From: Thermoplasma sp.
GTDB taxonomy: Archaea > Thermoplasmatota > Thermoplasmata > Thermoplasmatales > Thermoplasmataceae
DNA: 38,536 nucleotides
NCBI RefSeq assembly: GCF_023256435.1
Contig: NZ_JAGDXM010000041.1
Location: 1-38,536, forward strand
Direction of reading: 5' to 3'
The position numbers and the translations under genes were made by a program. The stretch's first letter is position 1; each line of letters opens with the position of its first letter. A model generated the notes under the pieces. That model was not told the origin of the DNA. It searched no databases and saw only the letters and a list, made by a program, of their open reading frames with translations. Positions 28,674-37,288 of this stretch are shown one piece after another.

Positions 28674-30098
28674 CTAATATTGCGTGATCTTTTCTGCTAT
28701 CTTCTTTGAGATATCTATTGGATATATGCCTGTTAAGCATCCAAGGCAGAGATGGTTTTCATCCAAACCTATGGCTTTTTTCAGTCCATCGATTGAGAGG
28801 AATGCCAAGGAATCTGCTCCTATCTCCCTGTTTATTTCCTCGTCAGTCTTTCCGCGAGCTATGAACTGATCCTTTGTCTTCATATCAACTCCGAAATAGC
28901 AAGGCGCAACGATGTGAGGTGAACCTATGCGAACATGAACCTCTCTGGCGCCATACTTCCTCATCAGGCTGACTATGAACCGCATGGTGTTGCCCCTCAC
29001 TATGCTGTCATCAACCAGCACAACCTTCTTTCCGCTTATGACCTCTCTCACAGGATTCAGCTTCAACCTGACAGCGGACTTTCTGTCGCTTTGCGTCGGC
29101 ATTATGAACGTCCTCTCGGAGTACCTGTTCTTCATAAGGCCCTCAGCATAAGGGATGCCTGACTGCATGGAATAGCCTATGGCCTGTGATCTTCCAGAAT
29201 CTGGAACAGGAATTACGAGATCGGCCTGCACCGGGCTTTCCTCAGCAAGCATCATCCCCATCTTCACTCTGGCCATGTACACATTTATTCCGTCTATGGT
29301 ACTGTCTGGCCTCGAGAAATAGACATATTCGAACATACAGTGCGCTCTTTTCTCTCCGCTATGCAGCGCTATTGTCTTCGGGCCATCTTCGGTGAGCTCT
29401 ACAACCTCTCCAGGTTCAACATTTCTTATCAGCGTACCCTCAAGAGCGTCGATCGCGCAGCTCTCACTGGCAATTATGTAGCCGTCGGAGTTCTTTCCTA
29501 TGACAAGGGGCCTTATTCCATTGGGATCTCGCATGGCAAAGAGTCTGTCGTTTATTCCAACTGCGCACGCGTAGGCGCCTCGCAGCGTGTTCATTGATAC
29601 CTCGAAGCCCTGCTTCAGTCCGTATTTTGATATGTTTCTTGACAGTTCTGCTAGGAGAACTTCTGTATCAGAATCACTCTGGAAATTGACACCTTCCCTT
29701 TTCATCTCATCTTTGAGCTCTTCCGCATTGACTATCTCTCCATTGTGAGATAATGAGATGAACCCAACCTGGGAGTTTATCACAAATGGACCGGCGTCTG
29801 TCACATCCTTGGAACCTGCGGTCGAATATCTTGTGTGCCCAACACCCACCTTGCCCTGAATGTTATCCATTGAAGGATTGAAAACATCGGTTACTAAACC
29901 TCGACCTTTTTTAAGTACAGTTCTCTTTCCATCAAAAACGGCCATACCGGCGGATTCCTGACCTCTATGCTGCAATGTACGAAGCGCAGTTATTATGGGA
30001 TCATAGGCATTTATCCTGCCCTTGAACCCAACAACTGCACAGTCTTCACTTGGCTTTTGCCCATCTATAGGATCTGATCCTTGGGGCAGGGAATCCAC
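28674..30098 (-). CDS. purF: Amidophosphoribosyltransferase (GTG start)
   Basis: EDCAVVGFKGR...LQHRGQESAGMAVFDG; PRPP motif VVLVDDSIVRGNTM. Confidence 0.96.
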   Translation of the reverse strand: MDSLPQGSDPIDGQKPSEDCAVVGFKGRINAYDPIITALRTLQHRGQESAGMAVFDGKRTVLKKGRGLVTDVFNPSMDNIQGKVGVGHTRYSTAGSKDVTDAGPFVINSQVGFISLSHNGEIVNAEELKDEMKREGVNFQSDSDTEVLLAELSRNISKYGLKQGFEVSMNTLRGAYACAVGINDRLFAMRDPNGIRPLVIGKNSDGYIIASESCAIDALEGTLIRNVEPGEVVELTEDGPKTIALHSGEKRAHCMFEYVYFSRPDSTIDGINVYMARVKMGMMLAEESPVQADLVIPVPDSGRSQAIGYSMQSGIPYAEGLMKNRYSERTFIMPTQSDRKSAVRLKLNPVREVISGKKVVLVDDSIVRGNTMRFIVSLMRKYGAREVHVRIGSPHIVAPCYFGVDMKTKDQFIARGKTDEEINREIGADSLAFLSIDGLKKAIGLDENHLCLGCLTGIYPIDISKKIAEKITQY

Positions 30099-30210
30099 AG
30101 TGAGAGCACCTCTTGGTTCTTACATTATACGTGTGGTGACCACACCTTCTGCATCTTATGTGCGTTTTCTTATTATTTATCTTACCCATTACGGCTGTTC
30201 CATTGCTCAT
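30046..30210 (-). CDS. rpl37e: Ribosomal protein eL37, 54 aa; not in ORF track
   Basis: Manual reverse translation MSNGTAVMGKINNKKTHIRCRRCGHHTYNVRTKRCSHCGFPAPRIRSYRWAKAK*, zinc ribbon CxxC..CxxC, SD AGGTGATGG. Confidence 0.95.
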   Translation of the reverse strand: MSNGTAVMGKINNKKTHIRCRRCGHHTYNVRTKRCSHCGFPAPRIRSYRWAKAK

Positions 30211-30458
30211 GAACCATCACCTTTTGAAGGAGAGACGAATATTACGTTGTCGCCTCTGACCAGAACACGATCGTACACACCCTTGTTTTCGCCATTTATG
30301 ATCTCACTGGCATTGAGAAGAACGATGTTCATATAGACATCGTATCCATCAAGTATCCCTGAGTATTCTCTATTTCCTTTAACATCTATTAATACGTTCC
30401 TGGAAAGCGCTGATTTCAATACATCCATTGGTTTAACATTCGTTGGTGTCTTAGGCAT
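30207..30458 (-). CDS. Sm-like (LSm) archaeal protein; true start 30458, not 30554
   Basis: PMDVLKSALSRNVLIDVKGNREYSGILDGYDVYMNIVLLNA; TATA TTATATATAA at 30484-30493 makes the upstream extension unlikely. Confidence 0.92.
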   Translation of the reverse strand: MPKTPTNVKPMDVLKSALSRNVLIDVKGNREYSGILDGYDVYMNIVLLNASEIINGENKGVYDRVLVRGDNVIFVSPSKGDGS

Positions 30459-30483
30459 TGCAATTCGGCATTGAATTGTTAGT

Positions 30484-30493
30484 TTATATATAA
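30484..30493 (-). promoter_or_regulatory. TATA box of the lsm-rpl37e-purF operon
   Basis: TTATATATAA about 26 bp upstream of ATG 30458 on the minus strand. Confidence 0.6.
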
Positions 30494-30569
30494 CGTTATT
30501 CGTTTCTGGCTTCACCAATCGCCATATATTCTCATGCATTGTGCAAAAGTGCAAGCGCTTTAACCTAAG

Positions 30570-31445
30570 ATGGCTACGTCAGTTTTTAATAGGTTAAAAA
30601 AATACAAGAATGTGAAGATAATAGTATTCGGTGGTTCTGGATTTCTTGGTAGTCATCTGGTTAATAAACTGGATGCCGATGAGATAGCATACTTCTCGCT
30701 TGATAAGGGCAATTCCATCACCAGAGAGAATGCGGTATGGATCAAGGGCGACGTCACGGATTATGCCAAGGTCGCCGAGGCTGTGAAAGATGCTGACATA
30801 GCAATGTTTGCCGTGGAAGACTGGAATGCAGATGAGAAGAGAAATCGCGAAGTCCTGCTTGGAGGAATTAAGAATGTCGTCAACGCTGTTAAGGCGAACA
30901 ATACTGATCAGAAGGTTGTTTCATTTTCAATAATAAACCAGCCATCGTATCCTCTTGAATTCTTCAGAACGAAGAGGCTTGTCGAAGATAATACGCGCGT
31001 TTTGAAGAACGGTCTTGTGATAAGGCTGTCATTTCTCTTTGGCGAAGGGGATCATTTCACCGACAGATTCAGGAAATTATCGGATAAGGTCAGTCATCTT
31101 TCACCGGAAGGCAACTTAGCACCAGTGTATGTTGACGACGTGGTTACGGTTGTAAATTCCATCCTGAAGCGTGAAGGTGTTTACGATATATGCAGTAACG
31201 ATAATCTGCCGCTATTGAAGATACTAAACTACATCAGAAAGATGAATGGAAAGAAGGAGATAGGAGAGACCAAGTTGGAAAAATCTATATCGTCTGTAAT
31301 TGAAACAGGCCTGTTCTCAGAGTATGAAGCGCACCTGCTCTTTCAGGACTATTACAGGGAAACGAACATACTCGATAGGTACGTCAAGGATCCGTTGTCC
31401 TACCTTGATTTCCTGCGCGGGATATCAGTAGCACATACCACATGA
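30570..31445 (+). CDS. NAD(P)-dependent epimerase/dehydratase (SDR, NDUFA9-like)
   Basis: KIIVFGGSGFLGSHLVNKL Rossmann motif; IRLSFLFGEGDHFTDRF; APVYVDDVV. Confidence 0.85.
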   Translation: MATSVFNRLKKYKNVKIIVFGGSGFLGSHLVNKLDADEIAYFSLDKGNSITRENAVWIKGDVTDYAKVAEAVKDADIAMFAVEDWNADEKRNREVLLGGIKNVVNAVKANNTDQKVVSFSIINQPSYPLEFFRTKRLVEDNTRVLKNGLVIRLSFLFGEGDHFTDRFRKLSDKVSHLSPEGNLAPVYVDDVVTVVNSILKREGVYDICSNDNLPLLKILNYIRKMNGKKEIGETKLEKSISSVIETGLFSEYEAHLLFQDYYRETNILDRYVKDPLSYLDFLRGISVAHTT

Positions 31446-31571
31446 TCGATCATTGGCCGCATAATTTGATGGATAATCAGATCCATTTTTGAGACCATTG
31501 AGAATATACGTGTATTTTCACTTCATTTTTGTTTCTTAGAATCTAATTTAAGTTCTGAACATGGAATTGAA

Positions 31572-32030
31572 TCAAAGCCTTACGTCCCCAAGCGATTCTC
31601 TCAGAATGACGAAGCCAGCCTTCATTAGTTTTGATATGACATCGTCTTTTACGATGTCTCTGAATTCATTCGATTCTTTTAGTTTGCAGAGCCAGTATAC
31701 AGCACTGTCTATGGATCTTCTGGCTAGGAACATGTACATTGACCACTTGTTTCCATTGTTTGCCTTTTCCTTGAGATCATACCAGTCCTCATCGGTGAAA
31801 TTCAGCCTCTTCTCCTGGAAGTCATTGAGCCTTGATTCCGGATCTGCAAGCGAATTGTATATGGTATCCACCATATCCAGTATTTCTCTGGTCTCCGTTA
31901 CCTTGATCCCCTCAGATATGGCTAGACCAAGGAATGCTTCAGCAGCCTCTATTTCGCTTCTGAATTTGAAGTAAACGTGATCCACAGGCAATTCAGAATC
32001 TGTGACAGGGCAATATCTCTTGATCTCCAT
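31572..32030 (-). CDS. Hypothetical protein, ~152 aa (start 32030 favoured over 32108)
   Basis: Long ORF; minus-strand TATA TTTATATT at 32051-32058 about 22-25 bp upstream of ATG 32030 ([15 protein letters not shown]...). Confidence 0.65.
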   Translation of the reverse strand: MEIKRYCPVTDSELPVDHVYFKFRSEIEAAEAFLGLAISEGIKVTETREILDMVDTIYNSLADPESRLNDFQEKRLNFTDEDWYDLKEKANNGNKWSMYMFLARRSIDSAVYWLCKLKESNEFRDIVKDDVISKLMKAGFVILRESLGDVRL

Positions 32031-32124
32031 ATTTTCGCAGTTTGATTTCCAATATAAATTAAAATATTTCTTAGCTTCTGAAGTAAATGGATATTTTAAT
32101 CTAAACATATGGCATAGGGGTTAT

Positions 32125-33024
32125 ATGTATCATTTCAACGTATTTGCCTATGGTGTTGAGGATATACTCCGTGAGATCTCAAAGAAGGGGACGGAGAGCG
32201 ATATAAGACTTTACAATCGAAAGGAAGAGGACGGAGTCATGACGTTCATAGAACCGATAAAATATCCAGATAAGATCTCCTCACTAACCGATTCCATATA
32301 CCCAACGGACATCTTTATCATCAACGGGGACAATCTGGACAAGTACTTTGCGGAGACGGTCATCGCTCTTGATCTGTTCGGCAAGAGAAGAGGTATAATA
32401 GTTGCACAGGAGGATAAGCAGAACACCATAAGGAAGCTCCTGAAGGATACTCAGCTTCAGCCCGAGTTCTTTTCTGGCAGGCCCATGGAGATAATAGATA
32501 AGATAAAGGCCATAAACATAGAAAGAAGTGATCAGGGATCCCTGGTGGTCATCGATCACTACTTCAAGGTTAAGAGCGTTGGCACTGTTGTTCTTGGCTT
32601 TGTTCTATCCGGAAAGATAAAAAAGCATCAGGATCTCTATCTCTCGGAGATAAACAGGCAAGTTCAGATAAGATCAATACAGGTCAACGATGTTGATTTC
32701 GAAGAAGCCGAGGCAGGCACCAGGGTAGGCCTTGCCCTGAAGAACGTTGAGGTCGAGGAACTGTCAAGGGGGATGTTCCTCTCAGATAAGCCCTTTGAAT
32801 ACACCAATCAGGTTGAAGACAATGTTGTATTTCACAAATCACTAAAGGGGAAGGATACGCTCTCTGATCCTTACATATCGGATCTGATGAATTTTGTCAA
32901 ATGCAATGCGGAAGGAGATTCGTACACCACAAGGTTGAAGATACCGATCATAAAGGATTCGCTTATACTTGCCGATCAGAACGGCTTTCCGCGTGTCGTG
33001 GGATACAGCAAGATCAGAAGATAA
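32125..33024 (+). CDS. EF-Tu/SelB-related protein with degenerate GTPase domain
   Basis: Domain II-like VGTVVLGFVLSGKIKKHQDLYLSEINRQVQIRSIQVNDVDFEEAEAGTRVGLALKNV; no P-loop; true start ATG 32125. Confidence 0.7.
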   Translation: MYHFNVFAYGVEDILREISKKGTESDIRLYNRKEEDGVMTFIEPIKYPDKISSLTDSIYPTDIFIINGDNLDKYFAETVIALDLFGKRRGIIVAQEDKQNTIRKLLKDTQLQPEFFSGRPMEIIDKIKAINIERSDQGSLVVIDHYFKVKSVGTVVLGFVLSGKIKKHQDLYLSEINRQVQIRSIQVNDVDFEEAEAGTRVGLALKNVEVEELSRGMFLSDKPFEYTNQVEDNVVFHKSLKGKDTLSDPYISDLMNFVKCNAEGDSYTTRLKIPIIKDSLILADQNGFPRVVGYSKIRR

Positions 33025-33061
33025 TCCATGATCTATGATCTTCTACTTTTACCTATGTGGT

Positions 33062-33100
33062 GGGCATAATGCCCGTTATTCTGACTTTTTCTTAATTCTC
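33062..33100 (+). terminator. Hairpin plus T-run (GGGCAT-A-ATGCCC ... CTTTTTCTT)
   Basis: Perfect 6-bp stem followed by a T-rich stretch, downstream of the EF-Tu-like gene. Confidence 0.35.
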
Positions 33101-33128
33101 TCATAGATGGTCTCTTAACAGCATTAAC

Positions 33129-33140
33129 CTAAAATGTTAG
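33129..33140. promoter_or_regulatory. Near-palindrome CTAAAATGTTAG upstream of the cupredoxin gene
   Basis: 11/12 identity to CTAACATGTTAG at 37991; 46 bp before ATG 33186. Confidence 0.5.
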
Positions 33141-33185
33141 CTTTCACGGTTAAATAGCGAATCATAATTTTAATAACGATAACAG

Positions 33186-33896
33186 ATGGATGATAAGGTA
33201 TTCTATGCATTGGTAACAGCGGTAGTCGTGATAGGTGGTATAGGCATAGGCGTTGCCTATTCCTACACAACAAGCCATCCAGTTTCGGTTCCATCAACAG
33301 GCCCGTACTATCTTACGATGGTGATAACGCCATCCAATCCCTATGTCTATAACAAAACCTATGAACACAATCAACCCTCCTACTTCATACTGGCAGCCAA
33401 CAATTCGCTTGAATCTGCTGCAAACATAGTGTTGCCGGCTCACAGGGAGATAGTACTCACAATAATAGATTACGATTCTGGTCCTACCCCGAATATCGGA
33501 AACACTAGCACCTCAAACACAACGATCTTCACCAAAGTTATAGGTACGGTGGGCGGAGTTGAATATCAGTACAATACCACGACTTCACTTGCGAGCTACA
33601 AAGACAACAACACCAGCCTGCTTAAGCCAGTTGTGATAAGTCAGGTAAACTGGTATGGAAATGCATCAGGAGGATACAATATAACGCACACATTCACCAT
33701 ACTCAACAGTGGTCAAGTCATCGTTAACATACCAACATTTGGTGGTACCACAACACTGGCATACCTCTACCTCAACAACACCGGCACATACACGTGGCAG
33801 TGTTATGTCCCGTGCGGCCTCTCAGCTGTTAACGGAGGCTGGAGCGGGGCCATGACCACAGTTGGCTGGATGACCGGTACCGTGGTAGTCGATTAA
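33186..33896 (+). CDS. Membrane-anchored cupredoxin / COX2-like protein
   Basis: N-terminal TM anchor; HTFTILNSG..., GTYTWQCYVPCG resembles the COX2 GTYxxQCxxxCG signature; C-terminal Met. Confidence 0.65.
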   Translation: MDDKVFYALVTAVVVIGGIGIGVAYSYTTSHPVSVPSTGPYYLTMVITPSNPYVYNKTYEHNQPSYFILAANNSLESAANIVLPAHREIVLTIIDYDSGPTPNIGNTSTSNTTIFTKVIGTVGGVEYQYNTTTSLASYKDNNTSLLKPVVISQVNWYGNASGGYNITHTFTILNSGQVIVNIPTFGGTTTLAYLYLNNTGTYTWQCYVPCGLSAVNGGWSGAMTTVGWMTGTVVVD

Positions 33897-33898
33897 GC

Positions 33899-35362
33899 AT
33901 GCAAAATAGATCAATTTTTATATTTCAATTATCCTCTATATTATTATTTTTTCTGGCATTCGCCATATTCTACAACAGGTATATTTTCATAACGAGCGAT
34001 TCGCTTTATCTTTCATTTCTGATCCTCTTGATACCGGCGATCCTTTTTCTATCCACAGAGGCTCTATCAAAATTCTTCAATTCAATAGCCATATACACAG
34101 AAACTTTTTACATGTTCTTTCTGGTTGCAATCCTGTTCTCTTTTTACAGATATCCTATGTTCTGGATTCTGCTGCTTTCTGCCGTGCCTGCAGCCGTCTC
34201 ATACTGGAAGATGCTCGATGGATCTGAGGGCATTCTGATCAGGCTACCGGCATTCATAGGCACAATGATATTCATGATATACCTTGGTGGCCTGATCTCT
34301 ATACCGTTGCCGACTCAGGCTCCGGTGATAATTGAATCGGATGTCAGCGTTTTTAAGGGTCTAGGTATGATACCACTTGGTCTTGATATAGACGGAGTGT
34401 TCATACTATCCCAGAATCTGGACATACTCATAAGTCCATTCATAGAGATCGTTTTCTTTGCGGTGGCCTCGCTCGTATCCGAAAACTATTACCAGATAAT
34501 ATCGTACTCCTCCCGCCACGGTAACACCATTGGATCGGCACTGTCTGGTCTGACAAGTGCCTTCAGCTGCCAGTGTGAGAGCTTTATATCGCTTCTACCG
34601 GCTGTTGCCGCGCTGATAATAGATGTGATACTTATCCCCGTTCTGTTTCTGAGTCTTACCCTTCTCATTCTCACCTACATCTTTGTGTCCAGATACTACA
34701 AATCAGGAAGACGCATAAGGAAATTTTTTGTGATTCCAAACAGAGGATCATATATTCACACGCTGATGCTGGTTGCTGGATCAGTGTTGCTTCCAGTCAT
34801 TCTTGAATACTTAGTTTCACTTGGGCTGGAGAAGAATTTCATATTTTTCTTTATGGGTGGCATGGCCATGGTTCTCTCAGGCTTCATCTTCATTCTTATG
34901 GTTCTGTACTTTATTGATTTCAGTTTCCGCTCCCTGCTGGTTGGTTCGATGCTGTCTCTATCAGGGCTCGCCCTTTCATATGTATGGTTTCTACCTTCAT
35001 TAACATACAAAGCGTACTCTGTTCCGGCTTATTATGCACTCATGATGATCACTGGATATCTGTCCGGTATCGCAATAGGATCAGGCTATCATGTTATGCC
35101 GGATAGAATGAAGTACACATATTTGGAATATGTCACCGTAATTTTCAACGTTATACCTCTGATTATCTTCTATATGTCAGCGATCCTTGAGATACACGTA
35201 TGGAAATTCATGCCCATACTTGATCAGGTATGGTTCAGTCTTGCGCTATGGATCTCCATGCTTCCGCTGATGTGGTATACAACGCATCTTTCACTCAACA
35301 GCTTCGCTGGATCCGATGCTTTTATTGCAAAACAGGTGATCGCCCATGAACATCCTGATTGA
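33899..35362 (+). CDS. Polytopic membrane protein of unknown function with intramembrane CQCE motif
   Basis: 487 aa, many hydrophobic segments; GLTSAFSCQCESFISLLPA. Confidence 0.75.
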   Translation: MQNRSIFIFQLSSILLFFLAFAIFYNRYIFITSDSLYLSFLILLIPAILFLSTEALSKFFNSIAIYTETFYMFFLVAILFSFYRYPMFWILLLSAVPAAVSYWKMLDGSEGILIRLPAFIGTMIFMIYLGGLISIPLPTQAPVIIESDVSVFKGLGMIPLGLDIDGVFILSQNLDILISPFIEIVFFAVASLVSENYYQIISYSSRHGNTIGSALSGLTSAFSCQCESFISLLPAVAALIIDVILIPVLFLSLTLLILTYIFVSRYYKSGRRIRKFFVIPNRGSYIHTLMLVAGSVLLPVILEYLVSLGLEKNFIFFFMGGMAMVLSGFIFILMVLYFIDFSFRSLLVGSMLSLSGLALSYVWFLPSLTYKAYSVPAYYALMMITGYLSGIAIGSGYHVMPDRMKYTYLEYVTVIFNVIPLIIFYMSAILEIHVWKFMPILDQVWFSLALWISMLPLMWYTTHLSLNSFAGSDAFIAKQVIAHEHPD

Positions 35363-37268
35363 TCTGGGCATAGAGCTTTCGATGTCTCTCTTCTTCTTCT
35401 ATCTATTTTACAGGATGGCGAAGAAGACCACAAGCGGTGTCCTCGAAATATTCCTGGAAGCAATGATGCTGTCCATGTTCGCCGGCCTCACAATATATTA
35501 TCAGTGGCCGATAACATTCTTAACAGCCTCCGCAGCTGTTGATTCACCCATGGTCATCATGGGGGTCGCAGCCGTATGGGCCTATTCTAAAAGATATTCC
35601 ACCATAACCCTCACAAGATACCCCGCATTCATAACTCTTCTGATCGCTAACGAGGTTCTTATGGCGTACTTTCTTATGATCGTAACGTACCCGAATCTCT
35701 CCGGATACGGATCCTTCTATGTTCTTTCCCACGCCATAAGCAGTTATCTCTTCGTTCTGTCCATGGAGATAGAGATGATCCTTTCCATAATTTTCCTTGA
35801 AACGGATCGGATCAAGAGGATAATCTTTTCTGGCATCGCGTTCTCAGGCATGTTCAATCCATTCATACTGCCTGGCAGAATCTTTCCCATTTACGGAACA
35901 GTGTATATCGCCATTATCATGGTCGTATTCATGGCCATACTCTTCGAATTCATCGCCCTAAAATTCGATACGATGAATCATTTCAGAATCACTATAATAA
36001 CGATCTTTTTCGGGCTCATGGCGTTTTCATCCTTAGGCCTGTTTCTGTCCCTTATATTGAATTCCCACATCTTCCTGATTATTTTCGGCATTTCAATGCT
36101 TGCGCAGATGGCATTCTATTTCCATTATCTCTTTGCCCCGGATAAAAGCAAAGGCAGCATTGGCTGGTCCAACAACAGATACCATATGTTCTATGTGCTT
36201 TTGTTCTCGTTCGTTGCCGAGTGGTTCATTTCCGCTACTCTTGACTCCATCCTTGGAGGGGTTCATGGTGTTCAGGCATTCCTGAACTCATTCGGCACTG
36301 GCACCGGTGCCGGAATAGTTCAGTCTATATTCAACGTTATACTCATCTTCGGTTCTGTTACAAATTCATACGTATTTCTAATAATAATGGGAATCGAAAT
36401 GGCTTCACTGGTCATCATACGCATCGGCAGGCTAAGATGGAGAGAGAAGAGATGGAATTTGACATTCGCACTGATAGCGTATGCTCTGTACACCGTTTAT
36501 TTTCCCAATTTTGTCGATCCCAAATATTATGAGACGATCCCACTCTGGGGTAATATTGGCAGTCTTGGTCCAGTATATCCTGACATACTGGCCGCTCTCA
36601 TAGGCAGCTACGCGCTCTATGCTGTTCTTGCGCTTTTGTTTGGAAGAAGGAGCTACTGCAGCACCCTATGTCCTTCTGCGGTCATGTATGGCGGTACGCT
36701 AGGACAGGCCATGATAAAGTACAATTATTCTGCTCCCGCCAGCAGGAAACATATAGGCAGCAAGTTCAAGGAGTCGCTGTACCCCGTCATCGGATCTTCA
36801 TGGATATTGATACTCATAGCAGCTTATCTCTCATATCTCTCAAGCACAGGTTCGCATAACTTCGATCTGTTTGGAGTGGACCCAGCAATTCTTTATTCAG
36901 TGGCTGTATGGAACGTCTTGTGGTACGTATTCTTCATGAGCATACCAATTGTGGGCATGAGTCCATGCAGGAGATACGGCTGGTGCACCACAGGAACATT
37001 CGTTGGGTTTTTCAGTAAAATTGGATTTTTCAGGCTCAAGGTACATGATCCATCCCAGTGCGTCAGATGCGAAACGAAGGCCTGCGTCACTGCATGCGAA
37101 GTTGGGGCTGGGGATCTGGCCGGGCAGTTCATAAAGCAGGGCTATTTCAAGAGTTCTAAGTGTGTTGGTTCAGGATCGTGCGTACTCGCATGCCCATACG
37201 ATAACATCTACTTTTATGATGTAAGAAATGCCATGCATGACTTCATAAAGAAATTCAGGAAAAAGTAG
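35346..37268 (+). CDS. Polytopic membrane protein with C-terminal ferredoxin-like 4Fe-4S domain (NapH/NosR-like Cys pattern)
   Basis: CSTLCP, SPCRRYGWC, CVRCETKACVTACEVG, CVGSGSCVLACP after a long multi-TM region. Confidence 0.75.
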   Translation: MNILIDLGIELSMSLFFFYLFYRMAKKTTSGVLEIFLEAMMLSMFAGLTIYYQWPITFLTASAAVDSPMVIMGVAAVWAYSKRYSTITLTRYPAFITLLIANEVLMAYFLMIVTYPNLSGYGSFYVLSHAISSYLFVLSMEIEMILSIIFLETDRIKRIIFSGIAFSGMFNPFILPGRIFPIYGTVYIAIIMVVFMAILFEFIALKFDTMNHFRITIITIFFGLMAFSSLGLFLSLILNSHIFLIIFGISMLAQMAFYFHYLFAPDKSKGSIGWSNNRYHMFYVLLFSFVAEWFISATLDSILGGVHGVQAFLNSFGTGTGAGIVQSIFNVILIFGSVTNSYVFLIIMGIEMASLVIIRIGRLRWREKRWNLTFALIAYALYTVYFPNFVDPKYYETIPLWGNIGSLGPVYPDILAALIGSYALYAVLALLFGRRSYCSTLCPSAVMYGGTLGQAMIKYNYSAPASRKHIGSKFKESLYPVIGSSWILILIAAYLSYLSSTGSHNFDLFGVDPAILYSVAVWNVLWYVFFMSIPIVGMSPCRRYGWCTTGTFVGFFSKIGFFRLKVHDPSQCVRCETKACVTACEVGAGDLAGQFIKQGYFKSSKCVGSGSCVLACPYDNIYFYDVRNAMHDFIKKFRKK

Positions 37269-37288
37269 AATTTTTTCATGTTGATATT

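Noticed and set aside
31442-31453. 12-bp palindrome ATGATCGATCAT at the end of the epimerase gene
   Set aside because: GATC-rich and includes the stop codon; GATC-containing words are frequent in this genome and no second copy or context supports function
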